Part shown: positions 23,175 through 32,109 of the stretch, piece after piece
Position numbering within the stretch: the first letter of the stretch is position 1
How the letters are laid out: each line of letters starts with the position of its first letter
Assembly (NCBI GenBank): GCA_002696735.1
Contig: NZSL01000007.1
Location: forward strand, 58,350 to 122,349
Length of the DNA: 64,000 nucleotides
Direction of reading: 5' to 3'
From: Methylophaga sp.
Lineage (GTDB): Bacteria > Pseudomonadota > Gammaproteobacteria > Nitrosococcales > Methylophagaceae
Notes under the pieces: generated by a model
The model's input: only the letters and a program-made list of their open reading frames with translations
The model's database searches: none
What the model was told of the DNA's origin: nothing
Position numbers and translations under genes: made by a program

Positions 23175-23997
23175 ATATCAGCCGGAAATGACCAATCAGG
23201 GCATTAACCGCCTGCATACCACTACCGTTTTAGATGAATTTGGCGAAGCCCGTGAAGTGTCATTAACCGGCGAACGGCCACTGACGATTTATCTGGATAA
23301 TCGCGAGATTGTTACTTTGATGACGCTTGGTGGTCAGCCAGAGCTACTGACACTTGGTTATTTGCGCAATCAGGGATTGGTTGATGAACTCAGCCATATC
23401 AAATCCATTCAGGTGGATTGGGACGTTGATGCTGTTGCGGTGACGACCCATCAGCAGAAAAATAATCTTGATTCGCTTATGTCCCGACGAATTGCGACCA
23501 GTGGTTGCGGGCAGGGCACCATGTTTGGTCATGTCATGGATTCGTTGTCTGAACTGAAACTGCAATGTCCCCAGTTCAGTGCCCAGTCAATTTACGATGT
23601 TTTGCATGCCCTGAACGAATATAACGAAATGTATAAACAGGCCGGTGCAGTACATGGCTGTGCGCTTTGCCAGGGAAATGATGTATTAAGCTTTGTGGAG
23701 GATGTTGGCCGGCATAATGCTGTCGATGCGATTTCCGGCTGGATGTGGCTCAACGATGTCAAAGGTAATGACAAGGTGTTTTATACCACCGGGCGTTTAA
23801 CATCTGAGATGGTGATTAAGGTCGCACAGATGCAGGTGCCTTTACTCTTGTCACGTAGTGGTGTGACAGAAATGGGGCTTAGCATTGCACAGGATATTGG
23901 TATCGGCATGGTCGCTCGCGCCAAAGGTAAACACTTTCTGGTGTATACCGGTCAGGAACAGTTTCAAACCGCCACATCATTAACTTCTGCCGGATAA
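23158..23997 (+). CDS. fdhD: Formate dehydrogenase accessory sulfurtransferase FdhD
   Basis: FdhD passes sulfur from IscS to the molybdenum cofactor of formate dehydrogenase. The 279-aa protein has TIYLDNREIVTLMTLGGQPELLTLG, AVHGCALCQ (Cys about 167/170), EDVGRHNAVDAISG and YTTGRLTSEM. The loop that holds CxxC in E. coli FdhD reads TSGCGQGT here, with a single Cys (about 117), as in the other known FdhD subgroup. The start is GTG 23158 within the moaA end; no ATG fits as well. Between moaA and an acetyltransferase it forms an operon. Confidence 0.88.
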   Translation: MSPVARYQPEMTNQGINRLHTTTVLDEFGEAREVSLTGERPLTIYLDNREIVTLMTLGGQPELLTLGYLRNQGLVDELSHIKSIQVDWDVDAVAVTTHQQKNNLDSLMSRRIATSGCGQGTMFGHVMDSLSELKLQCPQFSAQSIYDVLHALNEYNEMYKQAGAVHGCALCQGNDVLSFVEDVGRHNAVDAISGWMWLNDVKGNDKVFYTTGRLTSEMVIKVAQMQVPLLLSRSGVTEMGLSIAQDIGIGMVARAKGKHFLVYTGQEQFQTATSLTSAG

Positions 23998-23998
23998 A

Positions 23999-24448
23999 AT
24001 GGAAATACTGACTGCTGTACCTTCTGATATCCCTGAGTTGTGCCGGTTACTCGACACCTTGTTTAGTCAGGAAACCGAATTTAAACCAGATGCAGAGATG
24101 CAAGCTTTAGGATTGGGAGCGATTATTGAAGGCGACGGTATCGGTGATATTCTGGTCGCAAAAGATGCCGGGCAGATTGTAGGCATGGTGAATTTGTTGT
24201 ACACCATTTCGACAGCGCTGGGTAGCCGGGTGGCGATTCTGGAAGATATGGTGGTTGCACCACAAAATCGTGGCCTTGGCGTTGGGTCAGCGTTATTGAA
24301 ATATGCGATTGATTTTGCCAGAGAGAAAGGCTGTAAACGCATTACCTTGTTGACCGATAACGATAATGAAGCTGCCCATCGTTTTTATGAACAACACGGT
24401 TTTATCGAATCATCCATGTTGGCATTTAGATTGTCTTTAGACATTTAA
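23999..24448 (+). CDS. GNAT-family N-acetyltransferase
   Basis: A 149-aa single-domain acetyltransferase. The acetyl-CoA loop is VAPQNRGLGVGSALLKYA (about 82-99), matching the Q/RxxGxG/A motif, and the fold end is NEAAHRFYEQHGF. The substrate is unknown. It starts one base after the fdhD stop, so it is the third gene of the moaA operon. Confidence 0.85.
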   Translation: MEILTAVPSDIPELCRLLDTLFSQETEFKPDAEMQALGLGAIIEGDGIGDILVAKDAGQIVGMVNLLYTISTALGSRVAILEDMVVAPQNRGLGVGSALLKYAIDFAREKGCKRITLLTDNDNEAAHRFYEQHGFIESSMLAFRLSLDI

Positions 24449-24465
24449 AATCAATAGATTAATGA

Positions 24466-24882
24466 TTAGTCTTCATTCTTTTTATCAGATAATTTTGCCT
24501 CATCCCATAAGGCGTCAAGCTCATCTAATGAAGCCGTTTGTAATGATTTTCCCTGCTGGATTATCTGCGTTTCAATAAACTGAAAACGGCGGAGAAATTT
24601 CTGATTACATTGCTCTATAGCTTGTTCAGGATCGACATCCAAATGCCTGGCAAGATTGGTAATAGCAAATAATAAATCGCCAATTTCTTCCTGTAGTTTA
24701 TTTGGATCGGCATCATCCAGTTCAGCAGCAACCTCATCCAGTTCTTCATGAATCTTGGCAATCACGCCATCAATATGCGGCCAGTCAAAGCCAACACTCG
24801 CAGCCGTTTTTTGCAATTCAACAGCATAACGTAATGCGGGAAGCTGTTTGTCAGCAGCATTAAGCAGGGAAGTCTTATCCAT
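24466..24882 (-). CDS. MazG-like nucleotide pyrophosphohydrolase, single C-terminal-type domain
   Basis: A 138-aa all-helical NTP-pyrophosphatase. It matches the second half of E. coli-type MazG (about 263 aa): VGFDWPHIDGVIAKIHEELDEV, then EEIGDLLFAITNLARHLDVDPE and FLRRFQFIE. The EExxE ... ExxDxL metal motifs (EELDEV, EEIGDLL) are intact, so it may be active. The N-terminal domain is absent without trace. The start overlaps the stop of hslR by one base, in an acs-hslR-mazG-like operon. Confidence 0.82.
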   Translation of the reverse strand: MDKTSLLNAADKQLPALRYAVELQKTAASVGFDWPHIDGVIAKIHEELDEVAAELDDADPNKLQEEIGDLLFAITNLARHLDVDPEQAIEQCNQKFLRRFQFIETQIIQQGKSLQTASLDELDALWDEAKLSDKKNED

Positions 24883-25289
24883 TAGTCGCCCCGGGTGAAT
24901 TTAATAATATGGCGACGATCCCGTTTACTGGGGCGGCCTTTTTGATCACGGAAACCTAACGGCTCATTTTTGATTTGTTCACGCAACAGTTCACGTTTAT
25001 CCCGACTTTCAGCTGTTTCCTGATAAAGCAATTGGGCTTCACTGGCCGGTCGACGTTGTTTTTGCAGGCCTAAGACATCAATGACGTATTCATACGGTGG
25101 TTGCGAAATGGTTAATTGATCGCCTGGACGGATGGTTCGGCTGGGTTTAGCCCGTTGACCATTTGCATGCACTTTACCGCCATTAATAGCCTCAACGGCT
25201 AGGCTACGGGTCTTGTAAAACCGCGCAGCCCAAAGCCATTTGTCCAGCCGTTGATTTTCCTGACTTTCGGTTTCGGCTTTCGCCATCAA
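24882..25289 (-). CDS. hslR: S4-domain RNA-binding protein HslR (Hsp15)
   Basis: Heat-shock protein 15 recognises blocked 50S subunits carrying nascent tRNA and recycles them. The 135-aa protein has an S4 domain at about 13-75 ([45 protein letters not shown]) and a basic C-terminus ([12 protein letters not shown]). Overlaps acs by 4 bp (ATGA). Confidence 0.9.
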   Translation of the reverse strand: MMAKAETESQENQRLDKWLWAARFYKTRSLAVEAINGGKVHANGQRAKPSRTIRPGDQLTISQPPYEYVIDVLGLQKQRRPASEAQLLYQETAESRDKRELLREQIKNEPLGFRDQKGRPSKRDRRHIIKFTRGD

Positions 25290-27247
25290 GCCTTACCTTG
25301 CAATTGTAATAAGATACCTTCGTTTTCCAATGTTGATGTGTCCTGGGTGATTTCTTCGCCCTTGGCAATCGTACGGAGTAAACGACGCATAATTTTACCG
25401 CTGCGGGTTTTAGGCAGATTGTCTGAATAACGAATTTCATCCGGCTTGGCGATAGGTCCGATTTGTTCGGCTACCCAGGCACGTAATTCATTGGTTATTG
25501 CTTCGTCTTCTCCACCTTCAGGTCGTTCACCTTTTAACACGACATAGGCAAATACGGATTCACCTTTAACATCATGTGGTTTACCGACGACGGCAGCCTC
25601 AGCAACCGCTTCATGCGCTACCAGAGCCGATTCAATTTCCATGGTGCCAAGTCGGTGACCTGAAACATTTAACACATCATCAATCCGCCCCATGATCCAG
25701 AAGTAACCTTCTTCATCCTGGCGAGCGCTGTCACCGGCAAGATAATATTTACCATCGAAATAGGGCCAGTAGGTGTCTTTATAACGTTGGTCATCGCCCC
25801 AGATAGTCTGGATCATGGAAGGCCATGGTTTACGGATCACCAGGAAACCACCTTGATTTGGACCAAGCGCTTCACCTTGTTCATTGACCACTGCTGCATC
25901 AATGCCGGGCAGTGCACGAGTACATGAACCCGGTTTTGTGACAGTAACGGATGGAACTGGGGCAATCATATGAGCACCGGTTTCGGTTTGCCACCAGGTA
26001 TCCACGATTGGGCAACGTTCCTGACCAATAACACGGTGATACCACATCCATGCTTCCGGATTGATCGGTTCGCCAACGGTACCTAATAACCGTAAATGGG
26101 AAAGATCATAACGCTGTGGAATTTCATCACCCGCTTTCATCAAAGCGCGAATCGCTGTTGGGGCAGTATAGAAAATAGTGACATGGTGACGGGCGCAAAC
26201 ATCCCAGAAACGTCCAGCATCCGGAACGGTAGGTACACCTTCATAAATGATCATTGTGGCACCCACGGCCAGCGGTCCGTATGCAACATAGGTATGACCG
26301 GTGATCCAGCCAACATCTGCAGTACACCAGAAGACGTCTTTTTCCTGAATATCAAACACCCAACGCATGGTGGTAATGGCATTCAGCAGGTAACCAGCTG
26401 ACGAGTGTTGAATACCTTTTGGTTTACCGGTTGAGCCTGAGGTATAAAGTAAAAATAATGGATCCGCGGCATTCATCGGTTCGGGTTCACATTCTGCTGT
26501 TTGATCCTGTTCAGCATCATGCCACCAGATATCACGACCCTCCTGCATCGAGATATCATTCTTGCAACGTTGAAAAACGATGACTGTTTCAACACTTTCG
26601 CAGCCTTTGCTTAATGCCTGGTCTGCTGTGTTTTTCAGCGGGATGATTTTGCCGCCGCGATGCCCGCCGTCAGCGGTAATCAGCAGTTTTGCCTGGGTAT
26701 CTTCTATACGATCTTTTAATGCTTCAGCGGAGAAACCACCAAAAACCACAGAATGGATGGCGCCAATTCGGGCACAAGCCTGCATGGCCACAACCGCTTC
26801 GGTGATCATCGGCATATAAATAATGACCCGATCACCTTTTTTAATGCCTTGTTTTTTCAGAGCGTTGGCAAATACGCAGACTTTCTCATGCAGCATGCGA
26901 TAGGTGATGTGTTGTACATCACCAGGTTCACCTTCAAAGATGATGGCGGTTTTTTCAGCGTTATCTTTTAGCTGTCTATCAAGACAGTTATAAGAAACAT
27001 TCAATTGACCATCGGCAAACCATTTATAAAAAGGAGCGTTGCTGTCATCCAGCGTTTTAGTAAAGGGTTTGATCCAGTCGAGTTCCTGTTTCGCCAAATC
27101 ACCCCAGAAAGACTCATGATCCTCAGCTGCTTTGGCATAAAGCGCATCAAGCTTTTTAGGGTTTAAAGCGGAGTCTTTGTAAAAACTTTCGCACGGTGGA
27201 AAGTGCCGGTTTTCATGAAGAGTTGATTCAATATTATTCTGAGCCAT
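25286..27247 (-). CDS. acs: Acetyl-CoA synthetase
   Basis: AMP-forming acetate:CoA ligase, 653 aa, which activates acetate for metabolism. The P-loop [11 protein letters not shown] (about 265-275), WWQTETG, the hinge region [13 protein letters not shown] and the C-terminal catalytic lysine in [11 protein letters not shown] (about K618, the site acetylated in homologues) are all present. First gene of an acs-hslR-mazG-like operon; ATG at 27247 with AAGGTAAGG upstream. Confidence 0.95.
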   Translation of the reverse strand: MAQNNIESTLHENRHFPPCESFYKDSALNPKKLDALYAKAAEDHESFWGDLAKQELDWIKPFTKTLDDSNAPFYKWFADGQLNVSYNCLDRQLKDNAEKTAIIFEGEPGDVQHITYRMLHEKVCVFANALKKQGIKKGDRVIIYMPMITEAVVAMQACARIGAIHSVVFGGFSAEALKDRIEDTQAKLLITADGGHRGGKIIPLKNTADQALSKGCESVETVIVFQRCKNDISMQEGRDIWWHDAEQDQTAECEPEPMNAADPLFLLYTSGSTGKPKGIQHSSAGYLLNAITTMRWVFDIQEKDVFWCTADVGWITGHTYVAYGPLAVGATMIIYEGVPTVPDAGRFWDVCARHHVTIFYTAPTAIRALMKAGDEIPQRYDLSHLRLLGTVGEPINPEAWMWYHRVIGQERCPIVDTWWQTETGAHMIAPVPSVTVTKPGSCTRALPGIDAAVVNEQGEALGPNQGGFLVIRKPWPSMIQTIWGDDQRYKDTYWPYFDGKYYLAGDSARQDEEGYFWIMGRIDDVLNVSGHRLGTMEIESALVAHEAVAEAAVVGKPHDVKGESVFAYVVLKGERPEGGEDEAITNELRAWVAEQIGPIAKPDEIRYSDNLPKTRSGKIMRRLLRTIAKGEEITQDTSTLENEGILLQLQGKA

Positions 27248-27319
27248 AAATACCTTACCTTATTATTCTCTCTTTTTGAGTATAGTACGCTGTCAACGTT
27301 AAATGTAGTGATCATCCAA

Positions 27320-27357
27320 TAAAAAACTCTCCCGAAAGCACTGCTTAGGGGAGAGTT
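27320..27357 (-). terminator. Terminator of the aldehyde dehydrogenase gene
   Basis: On the minus strand AACTCTCCC pairs with GGGAGAGTT, followed by TTTTATTGG. It starts 20 bp after the stop codon. Confidence 0.85.
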
Positions 27358-27377
27358 AGTTTGATTACTGGTGAGCT

Positions 27378-28898
27378 TTAGAAGAAACCGAGAGGGCTGG
27401 TGCTGTAACTGACCAACAGATTTTTAGTTTGTTGGTAATGTTCCAGAGCAATTTTATGAGTTTCACGACCCACACCTGATTTCTTGTAACCACCGAATGC
27501 AGCATGTGCTGGATAATGATGGTAGCAGTTGGTCCATACACGACCGGCCTGAATGGCACGTCCCATACGGTAAGCCAGGTTCATATCACGGGTCCATAAA
27601 CCGGCACCCAGACCAAATTCGGTGTCGTTGGCAATTTCCAGTGCTTCAGCTTCATCTTTAAAGGTGGTCACGGAGACCACAGGGCCAAAGATTTCTTCCT
27701 GGAAAATACGCATTTTGTTAGTGCCTTTCATCAACGTTGGTTCGATATAGAAACCTTTATTGAATTCATCACCAAGTTGGGCGATACCACCACCCATTAA
27801 TAATTGAGCACCTTCCTGTTTACCAATTTCAACATAGCTGAGGATTTTATCGAACTGTTCCTGCGATGCCTGGGCGCCTACCTGAGTTTCAGTATCTAAG
27901 GGATTACCACGTTTGATCATTTTGGCTCGTTCCATGACCACGGCAATGAATTCGTCGTAGATGCTTTCCTGAATAACCGCACGGGAAGGGCAGGTACAGA
28001 CTTCACCCTGGTTGAAGAACGCCAGCACCAGACCTTCAGCGCATTTATTAATGTAATCCTGCTCTTGCTGCATGATGTCTTCAAAGAAAACGTTTGGTGA
28101 TTTACCACCCAGTTCAACTGTTGAAGGAATAATGTTTTCAGCAGCGTATTTCATGATCAATGAGCCAACTGGCGTTGAACCTGTGAATGCGATTTTGGCG
28201 ATACGTTTGCTGGTACCGAGTGCCTGACCTGCTTCACGACCAAACCCATTGACGATATTTAACGTTCCGGCTGGCAGTAAATCGGCGATTAATTCTGCAA
28301 GAATCAAAATAGAGACAGGTGTTTGTTCCGCGGGTTTCATGACTACGCAGTTACCGGCTGCCAGTGCTGGAGCCAGTTTCCAAGCTGCCATTAACAGTGG
28401 GAAGTTCCACGGAATAATTTGACCGACAACACCGAGAGGTTCATGGAAATGATAGGCCACTGTGTTTTCATCAATCTCACCCATGGTGCCTTCCTGAGCA
28501 CGCAGACAACCAGCAAAATAGCGGAAGTGGTCAGCCGCTAAAGGAATATCGGCATTCAGGGTTTCACGAACCGCTTTACCGTTATCCCAGGTTTCGGCCA
28601 CAGCCAGTTTTTCAAGGTTTGCTTCAATACGATCAGCAATTTTCAACAGGATATTGCTGCGATCTTGAACTGAGGTTTTACCCCACGCTTCGCGTGCTTT
28701 ATGGGCCGCATCTAGCGCTAATTCAATGTCTGCTTCACCCGAGCGAGGTATTTCACAAATAACTTCGCCGGTGACGGGAGTAATATTATTAAAGTATTCG
28801 CCTTTAACAGGGGCTACCCATTCGCCGCCGATAAAATTTTCATAGCGTGATTTAAATGAAATCACCGACTCTGGTGTACCTGGTTTTGCGTAAATCAT
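27378..28898 (-). CDS. NAD(P)-dependent aldehyde dehydrogenase (AldB/ExaC type)
   Basis: A 506-aa aldehyde dehydrogenase, probably for acetaldehyde or another short aldehyde. Catalytic Glu262 (VELGGK), catalytic Cys301 in [11 protein letters not shown], and the NAD motif FTGSTPVGS (about 238-246) are present. The doublet C-T-C and [20 protein letters not shown] mark the AldB/ExaC group. The start is set at ATG 28898 (GAGAGAGAG upstream) although the frame is open to 28943. It diverges from an AraC regulator, with repeated operator-like sites between. Confidence 0.9.
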   Translation of the reverse strand: MIYAKPGTPESVISFKSRYENFIGGEWVAPVKGEYFNNITPVTGEVICEIPRSGEADIELALDAAHKAREAWGKTSVQDRSNILLKIADRIEANLEKLAVAETWDNGKAVRETLNADIPLAADHFRYFAGCLRAQEGTMGEIDENTVAYHFHEPLGVVGQIIPWNFPLLMAAWKLAPALAAGNCVVMKPAEQTPVSILILAELIADLLPAGTLNIVNGFGREAGQALGTSKRIAKIAFTGSTPVGSLIMKYAAENIIPSTVELGGKSPNVFFEDIMQQEQDYINKCAEGLVLAFFNQGEVCTCPSRAVIQESIYDEFIAVVMERAKMIKRGNPLDTETQVGAQASQEQFDKILSYVEIGKQEGAQLLMGGGIAQLGDEFNKGFYIEPTLMKGTNKMRIFQEEIFGPVVSVTTFKDEAEALEIANDTEFGLGAGLWTRDMNLAYRMGRAIQAGRVWTNCYHHYPAHAAFGGYKKSGVGRETHKIALEHYQQTKNLLVSYSTSPLGFF

Positions 28899-28964
28899 AA
28901 TTCTCTCTCTCTTGTTGTTTTGATATTTGCAAATGTTCAGCATAAGACCTGTAGTGGATAAACT

Positions 28965-29115
28965 ACTTGACTCATATTCCCAATTACTTGACTGTCAGTC
29001 CACAAGTGACAAAAAAATTACCACAATGTTCAATAAGCTTGCTATTTTTATTTATGAAAAATTCCCAAAAGAGTTCGGCATCAATTTCATCGCTATACTT
29101 TCCAATCACTTGACT
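28965..29115 (+). promoter_or_regulatory. Three ACTTGACT direct repeats between aldehyde dehydrogenase and its AraC regulator
   Basis: ACTTGACT occurs at 28965-28972, 28986-28993 and 29108-29115; the first two are 21 bp apart (two helical turns), as for AraC-type activator sites. The last two share the longer context CCAAT-ACTTGACT. An inverted CAAGTGAC stands at about 29003-29010. Probable binding sites of the adjacent regulator. Confidence 0.55.
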
Positions 29116-29165
29116 AATCCTAAACATCAGACACACAATCCAACATTATTCATGAAGGTCAAACT

Positions 29166-30092
29166 ATGAGCCTGAATACATTCCCAACAAGTGGTCGGCA
29201 CGAAAATCGTCAGTTGCTTATAGAAAATAAAGTAACGTTTAACGGACCGGAGACCGAGCTGAGCATTTACGATACTTATCGGAGCTCAACGGGCGTAGCG
29301 CTTAATGCTGATCACTTATTGTATTGCGGGATGGTGAGTGGTCGTAAAGTCATGCATGATCACTACAATGCTTCAGGTGAATTGTTTGTTCCCCACGAAT
29401 CTTACGTTATGCCGCCTGGTGAGCATGTTGAGATTGATTTTCCTGATGCCAATGAGCAGCAACCGACCACTTGTCTGACTATCGAGATTTCCCGTGAACG
29501 CATTGAAGCGATTTCCAGCCGAATGCGTGATTTAGTCAAAACGGATGTGCCGGAATATAACTGGGAATATCAACCACGTATCATTCATAAACATCACACC
29601 CAGGATACGCAGCATTTACTGGAAAAAATGGTGTCTTTTTATATCCGAAATGATCCGGATAAAGAAATGATGGTTGATCTTGGTGTTTCAGAGCTGGTGA
29701 TCAGATTGCTTCGCGAGCAGGGACGTGAAGTATTACTGAGTTATTGTAAACAAGCTCCCGATACCAGCGGGATCACGGCTGTACTGCATACCCTTGAACA
29801 AAACCTCACTCAGCCACTTGATATTGATCAACTCTGCCGTCAGGCCTGCATGAGTCGAAGTCGTTTGTATGTAGAGTTCAAGAAACAACTGGGATGTACG
29901 CCAGGTGAGTTTCATCAGCAGGTACGATTGAAATCAGCCGCTGATGCGATACGAGGTGGTCAAAGTATCACTGAGGCTTGTTATAACTACGGTTTTAATG
30001 ATCTGAGTCACTTCAGTCGACGCTTCAGTCATTTTTTTGGTTGTTCGCCGAGTGCTTTTCGAAAAGAAAATCTGCCAGACCCAACTGATTAG
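29166..30092 (+). CDS. AraC-family transcriptional regulator
   Basis: A 308-aa protein. The C-terminal about 100 residues contain two helix-turn-helices: IDQLCRQACMSRSRLYVEFKKQ and ITEACYNYGFNDLSHFSRRF followed by GCSPSAFRK. The N-terminal domain is of the AraC-N type (HESYVMPPGEHVEIDFP, TCLTIEI). By position and operator repeats it likely activates the divergent aldehyde dehydrogenase in response to an alcohol or aldehyde. ATG at 29166; ribosome site AAGGTC. Confidence 0.88.
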   Translation: MSLNTFPTSGRHENRQLLIENKVTFNGPETELSIYDTYRSSTGVALNADHLLYCGMVSGRKVMHDHYNASGELFVPHESYVMPPGEHVEIDFPDANEQQPTTCLTIEISRERIEAISSRMRDLVKTDVPEYNWEYQPRIIHKHHTQDTQHLLEKMVSFYIRNDPDKEMMVDLGVSELVIRLLREQGREVLLSYCKQAPDTSGITAVLHTLEQNLTQPLDIDQLCRQACMSRSRLYVEFKKQLGCTPGEFHQQVRLKSAADAIRGGQSITEACYNYGFNDLSHFSRRFSHFFGCSPSAFRKENLPDPTD

Positions 30093-30345
30093 GGATTGTT
30101 GATCTTTCATATCCACCGCTGCGGGGGCAAAAATAATCCCAGCCCCTTACATGGATGTATTTCACAAAAGGCGCTCCTCGTGCCTTGATTGACGCTTATT
30201 CAGCTCACAACTGAGGCAGAGATAAAAGATCAGCAAGTCCTAATAACCTGAGTTAAGAACGCTGTCGCGTTGAAAGTGTCATAATAAATGTCAGTAATTA
30301 GATGCATTCATTTCTACACTCTTCGTAAATCATGACAGAGACTCT

Positions 30346-32109
30346 ATGCCGTTATGCCCGAAACTTTTCTATAGCAGAATCATCCTTGTGTTTTTTGTGT
30401 GTTTATTTCAATCCTTTATGGTTTGGGCTGACACCGAAAAAAATATCGAGATCGAGCTTGAGGGTATAGAAAAGGACTGGAGTGAAACCTTGATAAATGG
30501 TTTAAGTATTTATCGGCAAAAAAACAGCCCAAGATTGGATTCCCGCAGTGTTCAACGCTTACATGAACAGGCTGTTGATGAATTGAAGCACATGCTTACC
30601 GTTTATGGTTATTATTCACCCGAAATTACAGCCGAGTTAACTGAAACTGATGAAAATAATTGGTTAGCCAAATATAAAATTGACCTGGGTCAGCCAATTA
30701 TCATTCGCCAAATTGATGCCGCTGTGGAGGGAGATGCCAAGAATGATCCAGCATTTACCAAAATGCTCAACAAACTGCCGCTGAAGGTTGGGGACCATTT
30801 TGATCATCAAAGTTATGAAAATACCAAAAAAGCTTTTTTGAGACTTGCAGCTGAGCATGGTTACTTTGACGGTGCGTTTACCTGTAGCGAAGTCCGTGTC
30901 GATATAGAAGCCGAATCCGCCGATATTTGTCTGAAATATGACTCAAAGCAACGCTATCGATTCGGTGACATTGAATTTCCCGATACCGTTGTCAATGCAG
31001 ATCTACTTGAGGCTATGTCACCCATTGACCCCGGTGAACCTTTCGATGCCAATAAATTACTCACACTTCGAAATAATTTACAAAACAGCGGTTACTTCGC
31101 CACTGTCTCAGCTCAGGCGATGACATCAGCTCGGGAAAATGCAGAAGTGCCGATAGACGTTTCGCTGAATGAAAATCTCAAGCATCGCTATAGTGCAGGT
31201 ATCGGATATGGTACAGATACAGGCGCCAGAATGAGTCTGGGCTGGCAGAACCGGTACGTGAATGATCGTGGACACAGACTCTCGGTTGAAAGTCGTCTAT
31301 CGCAGATTGCCACTCAGGTCGGTGCGGATTACAAGATGCCATTCTGGAGTGAAAATATTGATACGGTAGGTTTTAATACGGCATATAAACAAGAAGATAC
31401 CGATACCAGTGAAAGTCGCTCAGTTGCTGTTGGGAGTTATTACAACCGAATGCGTTGGGGCTGGGAAGAAACAGGTAGCATCAAGTTTTTAAATGAAAGT
31501 TTTGATGTGTCTGACGAATCTGCTTCCACATCATTACTGATTCCCGGTATTGCGTATGCAAGAACCTGGGCAGATAACACACTTTATACCCGACAGGGTG
31601 GACGGGTCAGTTTGGAACTAAGTGGTGCGGCTGAAGGTATTTTATCTGACATCAGTTTTAGTCAGATAGTCATCCGTGGTAAATATATCCAGGGTTTTGG
31701 TGAGTCAAACCGAATTATCACTCGCGCGACAGTTGGTGCAACAGAAGTCAGTGACTTTTCAAAATTACCCAGCTCTCTGCGTTTCTTTGCCGGTGGTGAT
31801 AACAGTATTCGTGGTTTTGATTATGAATCATTGGGACCGGAGAATGATCTGGAGGAAGTCATTGGGGGCCGTTATCTGGCGGTAGGGAGTGTCGAATATG
31901 AACATATGTTTGTTAAAAACTGGGGTGCGGCAATATTTACTGATTTTGGTAACGCATTCAATAGTTGGTCTGACCCAATAGAGTATAGTGTGGGGGTGGG
32001 CATTCGCTGGCGTTCACCGGTTGGCTTGATTCGGGTTGATATAGCCAATGGAATTTCAGATGAAGACAAGCCTTTCGGTTTGCATATCGTGATAGGGCCT
32101 GATTTGTGA
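30346..32109 (+). CDS. tamA: Autotransporter assembly factor TamA (Omp85 family)
   Basis: Outer-membrane half of the translocation and assembly module. The 587-aa protein has a signal peptide (FYSRIILVFFVCLFQSFMVWA), three POTRA domains (about 30-270) and a C-terminal 16-stranded barrel with FAGGDNSIRGFDYESLGP (the Omp85 L6-type RGF/Y motif) and a final strand ending in F-like GLHIVIGPDL. It overlaps tamB by 4 bp. Works with TamB in moving or inserting envelope proteins and possibly phospholipids. Confidence 0.9.
   Translation: MPLCPKLFYSRIILVFFVCLFQSFMVWADTEKNIEIELEGIEKDWSETLINGLSIYRQKNSPRLDSRSVQRLHEQAVDELKHMLTVYGYYSPEITAELTETDENNWLAKYKIDLGQPIIIRQIDAAVEGDAKNDPAFTKMLNKLPLKVGDHFDHQSYENTKKAFLRLAAEHGYFDGAFTCSEVRVDIEAESADICLKYDSKQRYRFGDIEFPDTVVNADLLEAMSPIDPGEPFDANKLLTLRNNLQNSGYFATVSAQAMTSARENAEVPIDVSLNENLKHRYSAGIGYGTDTGARMSLGWQNRYVNDRGHRLSVESRLSQIATQVGADYKMPFWSENIDTVGFNTAYKQEDTDTSESRSVAVGSYYNRMRWGWEETGSIKFLNESFDVSDESASTSLLIPGIAYARTWADNTLYTRQGGRVSLELSGAAEGILSDISFSQIVIRGKYIQGFGESNRIITRATVGATEVSDFSKLPSSLRFFAGGDNSIRGFDYESLGPENDLEEVIGGRYLAVGSVEYEHMFVKNWGAAIFTDFGNAFNSWSDPIEYSVGVGIRWRSPVGLIRVDIANGISDEDKPFGLHIVIGPDL

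Noticed and set aside
28927..29169. 80-codon frame between aldehyde dehydrogenase and the AraC regulator
   Set aside because: It covers the operator repeats, overlaps the regulator start and has no ribosome site.
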